In this document: positions 1-7,429 of the stretch, in pieces | Numbering within the stretch: position 1 is the first letter of the stretch | How the letters are laid out: each line of letters opens with the position of its first letter | Source of the DNA: JAQGMO01 sp050954505 | Lineage (GTDB): Bacteria; Pseudomonadota; Gammaproteobacteria; Burkholderiales; Burkholderiaceae_D | NCBI GenBank assembly: GCA_050954505.1 | Contig: JBPBPY010000418.1 | Coordinates: 1-15,768 of the forward strand | Length of the DNA stretch: 15,768 nucleotides | Reading direction: 5' to 3' | Notes under the pieces: model-generated | What the model saw: the letters and a program-made list of their open reading frames with translations, nothing else | Told to the model about the DNA's origin: nothing | Databases searched by the model: none | Made by a program: the position numbers and the translations under genes

Positions 1-3000
1 ACCGCACCGGCGACCGCGGCCGGCTACGGGCTGACGGCGTGATCGAGTACCTTGGCCGGCGCGACCAGCAAATCAAGATCCGCGGCCAGCGCCTGGAACT
101 GGGCGAGGTCGAAACCCGGCTGCAGCGCTGCGAAGGCGTGGAAGAAGCGGTGGCCATTGCGCGCACCAGCCCGCTGGGCGAACTGCAGATTGTCGCTTAC
201 TGGGCGGCGCGGGACATGCCCTTCGCGCAGGGCATGGGGCAAGCGGAAGACGCACTGCGCCGTGAGATGGCGCACCACCTGCCGCCGTACATGGTGCCTT
301 CGCAATTCATCCTGCTGGCGCATTTGCCGCGCAATGCCAATGGCAAAATCGACAGGCCGGCATTGGCGCGGTTGCCATGGCAGGAAACCTCACGGGCCTT
401 CGAGGCGCCGGCCACCGTGCTGGAAACCCGCATGGCCGAAATCTGGTCGGCTGTGCTGGGGCAGGGCGGCATAGGCCGCGACGACAATTTCTTTGCCCTG
501 GGTGGTCATTCGCTGCTGGCAACCAAGGCAATGGCGCACATCAGCCGCGCATTTGCCGTGTCCTTGCCGCTGCGCGCCATGTTCGAGTCGCCGACGCTGC
601 GCGAACTGGCCGCGCGGCTGGCCTTGCAGCTGCAGGATGCGCCTGCCGGCGCCACCGATGCCGGCCACGACGCCGCCCTCGAGGGCGCTGCGCTGGACCT
701 GCAGCCAATGCCGGTGGTGGACCGCCGCCGGAGCTGGCCATTGTCGTTTTCCCAGCAGCGCCTATGGATCGTCGATCAGTTCGAACAGCACGGCGCTCTC
801 TACAACATGGCGCATGCAATCAGCCTGCAAGGCGCCTTGGACAGCGGGCTGCTGGTGGCAGCGCTCAACGACATCGTGGCACGCCATGAAGTCCTGCGCA
901 CTGCATTCGAGCGTGTCGATGGCCAGCCGGTGCAGCGCATTGCGCCCTTTGCGCAGCTTCATTGCCCGCTCGTCGACCTGCGGCATTTGCCGGCAGACCA
1001 GCGCACGGCCAGGGCCAGGCAGCTGGCTGCCGAAGAAGGCTTGCGGCCCTTCGATCTGCGCGCGGCGCCCTTGCTGCGCGCGCAGCTGCTATGCCTTGGC
1101 GAAGAACAGCACTGGCTGCTGCTGACAGTGCATCATATCGCTGCCGACGCCTGGTCCAGCGCCATTCTGGCACGTGAGTTGGCGGCGTTTTATCACGCCC
1201 GCCTGCACGATACCGCACCGCTGTTGCCGGTGCTGCCGGTGCAGTACGTCGATTACGCTGTCTGGCAGCAGCACTGGCAGCAGGGTTCGGTCCACCAGCG
1301 TCAGCTGGACTACTGGCGCACCGAGCTTGCCGGCGCACCAGCCAGCCTGACGCTGCCCACCGACCACCCGCGCCCGGCAGTCAACTCGGGGCGCGGAGCC
1401 TGCATCGACCTGCAGATCGATGGCACGCTGGCGGCGCGCTTGCAGACGCTGGCGCTGGCTACCCGTACCAGCCTGTTCATGGTGCTGTCGTCGGTGTATG
1501 CATTGCTGCTCGGACGCTACAGCGCGCAGGACGATGTCAGCGTCGGCACGCCGGTTGCCAACCGTGAGCGCAGCGAAGTCGCGGACCTGATCGGATTTTT
1601 CGTCAATACCCTGGTCCTGCGTTTTCGCCTTCACGGCCAGTCGACGCAATCGTTTGCCGATCTGCTGCTGCAGACCCGGGAAATGGCGCTGGGCGCCTAT
1701 GCCAACCAGGACATTGCATTCGAACAGATCGTCCAGGAACTGGAGCCCGAGCGCCAGGGCGCACAGACGCCGCTGTTCCAGGCCATGTTTGTCTTGCAGA
1801 ACGGGCAGGCTGCCACCGAGCACTTCGATGGCCTGGTGGCGCATACGCTCGACCTCGACCCGCTGCCGGTAGCGCGCTTCGACCTGACCTTGCAGGTGAC
1901 CGAGCTTGCGCAAGGTTTGGCGCCTGGCGCACCTGGACTGCAGGCACGCTTCATTTTCAATGCCGACCTGTTCGAAGCGCAAACCATCGAGCGCTTCGGC
2001 CAGCATTTTCATCATATGCTGGAACAGGTCAGCGAGCGCCCGCAGCTGGCACTGGCTGAACTGGACTGGCTGCGCGCAGATGAAAAGCAGCAGATTCTCG
2101 GCCAATGGAATCAAACCCGGGTCACCCGCGCGCGCGACCAGACCATCCAGCAACTCTTCGAAGCGTGCGTGCGGCGCTACCGGGATGAAGTCGCCGTGGT
2201 GTTCGAGCACCAGAGCTTGAGCTACGATGAACTCAACCGCCGCGCCAACCAGCTGGCCCACCATCTGCGCGCCCTCGGCATTGGCCATGACGACCTGGTG
2301 TGCCTTTGCATCGAGCGTTCCATCGACATGGTCGTCGGCATTCTCGGCGTGCTCAAGGCGGGCGGCGCCTACCTGCCGCTCGACCCGGCCATGCCGGCAA
2401 CGCGCTTTGCGTCGGTGTTTGCCAGCGCCAGGCCGCGGCTGCTGCTGACCCAGCAGGCACTGGCTGCGCGCCACGAATGCGGGACGGTGCCGAAACTGTG
2501 CCTCGATGACGAAACCCTGTGGCGCCTGCCGCTGTCGCAGGATAATCCGCTGCTGCGCACCGACCCCAACAACCTGGCCTATGTGATCTACACCTCGGGC
2601 ACCACCGGTCAGCCCAAGGGGACGCTGATCCACCACGGCGGCTTGACCAATCTGGTGTATGCCCAGCAGGATGCGTTCGGCGTGAAAGCCGGCATGAATG
2701 TGCTGCAGTGGGCATCGCTGACGTTCGATGCCGCCGTCTCCGAAATCTTCACCGCCCTGACCATGGGCGCGCGCCTGTACCTGGCCTCCAGCGACGCCCT
2801 GCTGCCGGGCGAGAACCTGCTGCGCACGCTGCGCCATTACCAGATTGCGCTGGTCACACTGACCCCTTCGGCACTGGCTGCACTGCCACTGGCGCGGCTG
2901 CCTTGCCTGAAAACGCTGGTCGTGGCCGGCGAGCGCTGCGACCCGGCCATCATTGCGCCATGGTCGCAACAGCTGACCGTCATCAATGCCTATGGCCCCA

Positions 3001-4790
3001 CCGAGGTGACGGTGTGCGCCACCGTGCATGCCGTCGCCGGCGACGCTCGCCGGCCACCGCCGATCGGCAAGCCGATTGCCAATACCCAGACCTACATTCT
3101 CGACGCCAATCTGCAACCGGTTCCCATCGGCGTGACTGGCGAACTGTATCTTGGTGGTGAAGGGCTGGCGCGCGGTTACCTGAACCAGCCCGACATGACG
3201 GCCGAGCGCTTCATTCCCAATCCGCACAGCCAGCAAGCCGGCGCACGGCTGTACCGCACCGGCGACCTGGCGCGGTTCCTGCCCAACGGGAATATCGACT
3301 ACATCGGCCGCATCGATTCCCAAGTCAAGCTGCGCGGCTATCGCATCGAACCAAGCGAAATCGCGTTTGCGCTGACCGAGCTGCCGGCAGTGGCCGAGGC
3401 AGTGGTGGTGATGCAAAAGACCGCCGCGGGCGACCCGCGCCTGGTGGCTTATGTGGTTCGTCAACAGCTGCGCGAACCGCTGGGCACGGCGGCAGAGGCA
3501 AATGTCTGCCGGAGCGTGCTGCCGGCGCCGGCCACGGCCGCAAGCTTGCGCAGTGCCCTGCTTGCCGTATTGCCGGGCTATATGGTGCCGGCCCATTTTG
3601 TCTTCGTCACATCGCTGCCGCGCAATCGCAGCGGCAAGCTCGACCGTGCAGCGCTCGATCTGGTCAGCTGGTCGCAGGAAGACAGCGGCGTCGAAGGTGC
3701 GCTGGCAGCCAGCGCCAGCGAGCAGCAACTCGAACCCCTCTGGTGCCAGCTGCTGGAACGCCGGCAGGTCGGCCGCGATGAAGATTTCTTTGCGCTCGGT
3801 GGCCATTCCCTGCTTGCCGTGCGGCTGATGGCGCGCATCAATGCCGCTTTCGAGAGCATCCTGGCAAGGCCGATGCCGGTCTCGCAGTTGTTCCAGACCC
3901 CGACCATCGGCGCACTGGCGGCGGTCATCGACAGCGGGCGTTCATCGGCCCGGCTGCTGGTGCCGCTCAAACCGGGACGATCTGCCGGCGGCACGCCGAA
4001 GCCGCCGGTCTGGTTGCTGCATCCGGCCGGCGGCACGGTATTTTGTTATCGCAAGCTTGCCGCCCGCTTCTATCCGGCCTGGCCGGTGCATGCGCTGCAA
4101 TCGGCGGAAATGGCCGGCTTGCCCTGCACCGACCACGATCTCGACAGCCTGTGCCGAACCTACATGGCGCAGATCTCCCAGCACCAGCCTGACGGCGCGG
4201 TGCATCTGGCCGGCTGGTCGCTCGGCGGCGTGCTGGCTTTCCGGATCGCCGAAATGCTGGAGCAGGCCGGGCGCGAGATTGCCTGGGTGGCGATCTTCGA
4301 CAGCCTGTTGTATCAGCTCAGCCAGCCACGCCGCTTTGAAACCTTCATGGTCTGGGCACTGACCAGCATGCAGGGCGAGGCCTGGGCCCAAAGTCCGCTC
4401 GATGCCAATGCCCGCCAGCGTTGCGCCGCCTACCTTGCCGAGCATGGTGGCGCGCAGCTCGAACGCGCCCTGGCGGCGGCACCCGATCTGCTGCAGGATG
4501 AACTGGGCTTGAATACGGACGACGTGGCGTTTTTCCGCCAGCAATACGAAGTGCAGGAGCGCCAGATTGCCCTCATCGACGGTTTCCAGCCCGGGCATAT
4601 CAAGGCGCCGCTGCATGTCTTCTTTGCCCATCAGACCGACCCGGCCCGCCGGCGCGACAGCAACTGGCTCGCACATACGGCGGCGCGCGCCGAAAGCACC
4701 ATGCGTGTGGTCCCCGGAACGCATGAAAACCTGATCCTGATCGAAGAAAACATCACGTGCATGAGCCGCACGCTGGGCCTGTGTGCATGA
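1..4790 (+). CDS. Non-ribosomal peptide synthetase, C-terminal part (A'-PCP-C-A-PCP-TE), 5' truncated by window
   Basis: This is the end of a multimodular peptide synthetase; the reading frame is open to the left edge (first full codon at 3). Domains seen: the tail of an A domain (A7/A8 'RTGDRGRL', 'QIKIRGQRLELGEVE'; A10 'NGKIDR' near 338-355); PCP1 with the phosphopantetheine motif GGHSLL (Ser codon 510-512); a condensation domain about 735-2090, starting 'LSFSQQRLW' and carrying HHIAADAW at 1131-1154; a complete A domain about 2115-3690 with 'YTSGTTGQPKG' at about 2589-2621 and 'RSGKLDR'; PCP2 (Ser codon 3807-3809); and a type I thioesterase about 3960-4787 with GWSLGG (Ser 4218-4220), a candidate Asp at 4299-4301 and His in 'GTHEN' at 4722-4724. 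The C domain resembles the LCL type. No epimerase domain is present. The thioesterase marks this as the last module, releasing the peptide by hydrolysis or cyclisation. The product cannot be named from this fragment. Confidence 0.97.
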   Translation, partial: RTGDRGRLRADGVIEYLGRRDQQIKIRGQRLELGEVETRLQRCEGVEEAVAIARTSPLGELQIVAYWAARDMPFAQGMGQAEDALRREMAHHLPPYMVPSQFILLAHLPRNANGKIDRPALARLPWQETSRAFEAPATVLETRMAEIWSAVLGQGGIGRDDNFFALGGHSLLATKAMAHISRAFAVSLPLRAMFESPTLRELAARLALQLQDAPAGATDAGHDAALEGAALDLQPMPVVDRRRSWPLSFSQQRLWIVDQFEQHGALYNMAHAISLQGALDSGLLVAALNDIVARHEVLRTAFERVDGQPVQRIAPFAQLHCPLVDLRHLPADQRTARARQLAAEEGLRPFDLRAAPLLRAQLLCLGEEQHWLLLTVHHIAADAWSSAILARELAAFYHARLHDTAPLLPVLPVQYVDYAVWQQHWQQGSVHQRQLDYWRTELAGAPASLTLPTDHPRPAVNSGRGACIDLQIDGTLAARLQTLALATRTSLFMVLSSVYALLLGRYSAQDDVSVGTPVANRERSEVADLIGFFVNTLVLRFRLHGQSTQSFADLLLQTREMALGAYANQDIAFEQIVQELEPERQGAQTPLFQAMFVLQNGQAATEHFDGLVAHTLDLDPLPVARFDLTLQVTELAQGLAPGAPGLQARFIFNADLFEAQTIERFGQHFHHMLEQVSERPQLALAELDWLRADEKQQILGQWNQTRVTRARDQTIQQLFEACVRRYRDEVAVVFEHQSLSYDELNRRANQLAHHLRALGIGHDDLVCLCIERSIDMVVGILGVLKAGGAYLPLDPAMPATRFASVFASARPRLLLTQQALAARHECGTVPKLCLDDETLWRLPLSQDNPLLRTDPNNLAYVIYTSGTTGQPKGTLIHHGGLTNLVYAQQDAFGVKAGMNVLQWASLTFDAAVSEIFTALTMGARLYLASSDALLPGENLLRTLRHYQIALVTLTPSALAALPLARLPCLKTLVVAGERCDPAIIAPWSQQLTVINAYGPTEVTVCATVHAVAGDARRPPPIGKPIANTQTYILDANLQPVPIGVTGELYLGGEGLARGYLNQPDMTAERFIPNPHSQQAGARLYRTGDLARFLPNGNIDYIGRIDSQVKLRGYRIEPSEIAFALTELPAVAEAVVVMQKTAAGDPRLVAYVVRQQLREPLGTAAEANVCRSVLPAPATAASLRSALLAVLPGYMVPAHFVFVTSLPRNRSGKLDRAALDLVSWSQEDSGVEGALAASASEQQLEPLWCQLLERRQVGRDEDFFALGGHSLLAVRLMARINAAFESILARPMPVSQLFQTPTIGALAAVIDSGRSSARLLVPLKPGRSAGGTPKPPVWLLHPAGGTVFCYRKLAARFYPAWPVHALQSAEMAGLPCTDHDLDSLCRTYMAQISQHQPDGAVHLAGWSLGGVLAFRIAEMLEQAGREIAWVAIFDSLLYQLSQPRRFETFMVWALTSMQGEAWAQSPLDANARQRCAAYLAEHGGAQLERALAAAPDLLQDELGLNTDDVAFFRQQYEVQERQIALIDGFQPGHIKAPLHVFFAHQTDPARRRDSNWLAHTAARAESTMRVVPGTHENLILIEENITCMSRTLGLCA

Positions 4791-5644
4791 GTACCAGGCA
4801 AGAGGAGGCCAGCGCATTGCTCCGGCAAGCCGAGTCACCAATGCCAGGGCCAGGCAGCCGAAACAATCCTGGCGCAGGTTCGAGTCGTGTCCACGCCGGC
4901 ATGCTGGCGCATGCATTGGGTGAATTGGCCGGCCCGCCGGCGCAGTTGGTGGTCGATTTCTGGTCCCTGGCAGCGCAGGATCAGCCGTTGACGCCGGTAG
5001 CGCAGCAGGCACTGCTGGACGACAATGAGCGCCACCGCATGGCATCGCTGCGCCGGCCGCGCGATGCGCAGCGCTATCTGGCGGCGCATGCCGGCATGCG
5101 CTTGCGCCTGGCGCACTGGCTGGCGGTGGAAAACCCCGGCGCTGCCCGGCTGGCGTTTTCCCCGCACGGTGCGGCCACGCGCGCCGGGGCAGCACGTTTG
5201 CGTTTTGGCGCCAACCTGCTTGGCAAGCCGGACCTGCCCGATCATCCCGGCTGGTTTTTCAGCCTCAGCCACAGCGATGGCCATGCCATGCTGGCATTGG
5301 CACGCACACCGGTCGGTGCCGACCTCGAGCGCCTGCTCGACCCTGCTGACTTGTCGGCGCAACTGCTGCAATACATTCTGGCGCCGGCGGAGTCGAGGCA
5401 GGTCGCGCTGCTGCCTGCCGATCGGCAGCCCGAGGCGGTAACCGAACACTGGGTAAGCAAGGAAGCGGTGATGAAAGCGTGCGGTCTGGGGTTGCGGCTG
5501 GCGCCTGCCGATGTGTGTTTCGACCGCAGGTTGAACACGGTGCAGCTTGACGATCAGCGCTGCTGGCCGCAGCAGCAAACGTGGCATTGTCGCCTTTTGC
5601 CGGCGCCAGCGGGTTACCGTGCCGCGATTGCCTTGCCGGCCTGA
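4787..5644 (+). CDS. Sfp-type 4'-phosphopantetheinyl transferase
   Basis: A 285-aa enzyme predicted to move phosphopantetheine from CoA onto the Ser of carrier proteins such as the two PCPs of the preceding synthetase. The family signatures are present: 'FSLSHSDGHAMLALA' (about 158-172), 'GADLE' with the metal-binding Asp179 and Glu181, and 'WVSKEAVMKACGLGL' (W222, K225, E226). The start chosen is ATG 4787, which overlaps the synthetase stop as ATGA and implies translational coupling. An in-frame ATG at 4757 lies deeper inside the synthetase and is less likely. Residues 1-50 are Pro/Gly/Ser-rich and longer than in Bacillus Sfp, so the true N-terminus could be internal (Met19 or Met39). Placement in the synthetase operon suggests a dedicated activating enzyme; activity on other carrier proteins cannot be excluded. 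Confidence 0.93.
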   Translation: MSTRQEEASALLRQAESPMPGPGSRNNPGAGSSRVHAGMLAHALGELAGPPAQLVVDFWSLAAQDQPLTPVAQQALLDDNERHRMASLRRPRDAQRYLAAHAGMRLRLAHWLAVENPGAARLAFSPHGAATRAGAARLRFGANLLGKPDLPDHPGWFFSLSHSDGHAMLALARTPVGADLERLLDPADLSAQLLQYILAPAESRQVALLPADRQPEAVTEHWVSKEAVMKACGLGLRLAPADVCFDRRLNTVQLDDQRCWPQQQTWHCRLLPAPAGYRAAIALPA

Positions 5645-5655
5645 AGTGTCGATTT

Positions 5656-5753
5656 ACCGCGGGGCTTTGCCATGCGGTGCAGCGGCCGGGCTGCGCAGCC
5701 AGTGCGCCCCCGTGGGGCGCTGCGGCACGCGCATTGCCATGGTTTGCCGCGGT
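5656..5753. terminator. Nested inverted repeats between convergent genes; possible bidirectional terminator
   Basis: The spacer between the transferase (+) and the GAF gene (-) holds three symmetric elements. GCGCCCC (5704-5710) pairs with GGGGCGC (5714-5720) around a 3-nt loop. GGCTGCGCAGCC (5689-5700) is a perfect palindrome. ACCGCGG (5656-5662) can pair with CCGCGGT (5747-5753) across the whole spacer. No T tract follows on either strand, so intrinsic termination is doubtful, but the position suits a shared terminator. Confidence 0.35.
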
Positions 5754-6308
5754 CTAGGGAAATGCCGGCGAGAGTGTGTCGAAGTCCTTGGGTTTGTCGA
5801 GCTTTTGCACAGTTTCGTTGGCTTCCATCAGACTGGCCGTTGCCCGCGCCAATGCCTGCAGGGCGATCAGTTCGCTGGCCTGCAGCTTGCGCGGGACCAG
5901 ATCGACCACGCATACCGTACCGATGGGAAAACCATCCTTGGTAATGATGGGCGCGCCGGCGTAGAAACGCAGATACGGCGCTCCAAAGACATGCGGATTG
6001 TGTTTGAAACGTTCGTCCAGGCGTGCGTCGGGCACCACCATGACCGTGTCGGGCTTGAGCAGCGCGTGGGTACAGAAGGCATTTTCCCGCCGCGTCTGCT
6101 GGCGCGTCATGCCGACACAGGCCAGAATATGTTGATGGTTACAGTCCAGCACCGTGATGAGCGCCATGGGCGTACCGCAGATATTCGCTGCCAGCAAGAC
6201 GATATCTTCATAAGCCAGCGACACCGGCGCATGATCGACCTGCAGTGCAAGTTCGCAGCGCCGGCGCTTGGCGTCCCGATACGAATAAGGTGAGGTAAGA
6301 GTCGTCAT
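5754..6308 (-). CDS. Stand-alone GAF-domain protein
   Basis: A 184-aa soluble protein that is almost entirely one GAF domain (about residues 25-165). Typical of the family are 'ICGTPMALITVLD' (43-55), 'FCTHALL' (78-84), 'VVPDARLDERFKHNPHV' (91-107), 'LRFYAGAPI' (113-121) and 'IGTVCVVD' (129-136). In many proteins this GAF subtype sits before GGDEF or histidine-kinase domains, but here no output domain follows: the last 20 residues (KLDKPKDFDTLSPAFP) look unstructured. It probably binds a small ligand or senses a signal for a partner encoded elsewhere. The ligand is unknown. The start at 6308 has only a weak GGA upstream. It lies convergent to the transferase gene and downstream of the two candidate effector genes on the same strand, with 131 bp between, so co-transcription is possible but not shown. 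Confidence 0.85.
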   Translation of the reverse strand: MTTLTSPYSYRDAKRRRCELALQVDHAPVSLAYEDIVLLAANICGTPMALITVLDCNHQHILACVGMTRQQTRRENAFCTHALLKPDTVMVVPDARLDERFKHNPHVFGAPYLRFYAGAPIITKDGFPIGTVCVVDLVPRKLQASELIALQALARATASLMEANETVQKLDKPKDFDTLSPAFP

Positions 6309-6439
6309 CGCGGTCCGGAATCTATGTAGAATGCTTCGATGGTAACATTATTTGTTTCTGTATGGAATTTATTTCCGCCTTTTCCGTCAGCGTTGGAAAC
6401 CCCCAGACCCGCCCGTTGCCATGCCTTTGGAACCGCTGT

Positions 6440-7315
6440 TCAGCCAACCATCGGCATCCTGCCTGGCAACGGCAGGTGCGAGGCAGCCGATGCCAGGCTG
6501 CCAATGGTGGATAGCGCATCCTTGGCCGTATCCATGTAGCCCTTGCCGGACTCCAACGGCTTTTCGCCATCGGCAGTCTTGTCCCGTTTTAGCTGCTTTG
6601 CCGTTGTACGGGCCTCATTGACAGCCTGTGCATGCACTTCACCAAATGACGGCGAGCCCTGGTCGCCCTTGGCATGATTGATCAGCTTGTCATATTGGTT
6701 GGCACCCAGGCTCACGGCCATGCCTGCCAGGCTGACGGCGTCCAGGGCTGCGGCCGCGCCGAAGGTAAATGGGGTAAACGGGATAGCCACGACGGTGCCG
6801 GCTTCCAGGACACCGGCAACAGTGGCAACGGCGCCCGCCGTAGCGGCGCCAACAGAGACAAACGAAGCGGCGTCGGCGATTCTGGATGCGGTCGTAGCCG
6901 GCTTCTGCAGCTCGTTGTCTGTCTGATGCTGCGCCGGTCCTTCATGACCCGTTTCACCATGTTCGGCCGTATTGGTCTTGATGGCCGGCACCGGGCTGCT
7001 GTCGCGGCCGGCAGGCATGGCCGCTGGCGGCGCATTGTCGGCGTTTTCCGCATAATCGCTGCCCATGCCGCCATCATCGGTTTCCGACGCAGCGCTTGCC
7101 ATGGCCACCGGCTTGTTGCTCAGCTGCCTGCCTTGTGCCAACAGCTGGCTTTGCAACACCTGGCCTCTCTTGTTGCGCAAGTCCGGGTGCTGATTGACCG
7201 CGCTATCGGCCTGCGAAGGCAGCGCTGGTGCTGACGAAGCGGTATCGCTGTCAGCGACTGGCCGGGGGCGCGCCGGCGTATGAACATGACTGCTGGATTG
7301 GATTGAGGGCATCAT
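6440..7315 (-). CDS. Unrecognised protein with hydrophobic hairpin; candidate type III effector
   Basis: I do not recognise this 291-aa protein. It has three zones. Residues 1-140 are hydrophilic, rich in Ser, Pro, Ala and Gln, and probably disordered. Residues 146-204 form two hydrophobic, Ala/Gly/Val-rich segments split by 'IPFTPF' near 179-184, which suggests a membrane-inserting helical hairpin. Residues 205-291 are polar with a short Ala/Ser-rich helix. There is no Sec signal peptide and no enzymatic motif. The start is ATG 7315 or the adjacent ATG 7312; 'AAAAAGAG' lies just upstream. A near match to a HrpL promoter ends about 40 bp before the start. A disordered Ser/Pro-rich N-terminus, a membrane hairpin and an hrp-like promoter together fit a type III effector or translocator-like protein. 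That function is inferred; the coding call itself is firm because the frame is long, with normal codon use and a sensible start. Confidence 0.75.
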   Translation of the reverse strand: MMPSIQSSSHVHTPARPRPVADSDTASSAPALPSQADSAVNQHPDLRNKRGQVLQSQLLAQGRQLSNKPVAMASAASETDDGGMGSDYAENADNAPPAAMPAGRDSSPVPAIKTNTAEHGETGHEGPAQHQTDNELQKPATTASRIADAASFVSVGAATAGAVATVAGVLEAGTVVAIPFTPFTFGAAAALDAVSLAGMAVSLGANQYDKLINHAKGDQGSPSFGEVHAQAVNEARTTAKQLKRDKTADGEKPLESGKGYMDTAKDALSTIGSLASAASHLPLPGRMPMVG

Positions 7316-7355
7316 TCGCTCTTTTTAATGTGTGAACCTGGTGAAATCTCCCTTA

Positions 7356-7382
7356 TTAGTGGTTTGGGGGAAATAAAGTTCC
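7356..7382 (-). promoter_or_regulatory. hrp-box-like promoter (HrpL-type) upstream of the 291-aa gene
   Basis: On the minus strand GGAACT (7382-7377) is followed after 14 nt by CCACTAA (7362-7356). The known HrpL consensus is GGAACC-N15/16-CCACNNA. The downstream half is an exact match and the upstream half differs only at the last base, but the spacer is 1-2 nt short. The box ends 40 bp before the start codon at 7315, a normal leader length. Confidence 0.45.
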
Positions 7383-7429
7383 ATTTGTTCAAGATTTTCA
7401 TGAGCGGTGCGAATACTGCGCCGCATGCT

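Noticed and set aside
1089..3806. Very long minus-strand ORF (905 codons) opposite the peptide synthetase
   Set aside because: It is a GC-driven antisense shadow of a well-supported synthetase; its translation is His/Gln/Arg-rich without domains.
3942..5195. Long minus-strand ORF across the thioesterase and transferase genes
   Set aside because: It spans two genes with clear motifs on the plus strand, and its translation has no recognisable domain.
6429..6455. GGAACC on the plus strand as a further hrp box
   Set aside because: No CCAC-like element follows at 14-17 nt, and it lies at the 3' end of the minus-strand 291-aa gene.
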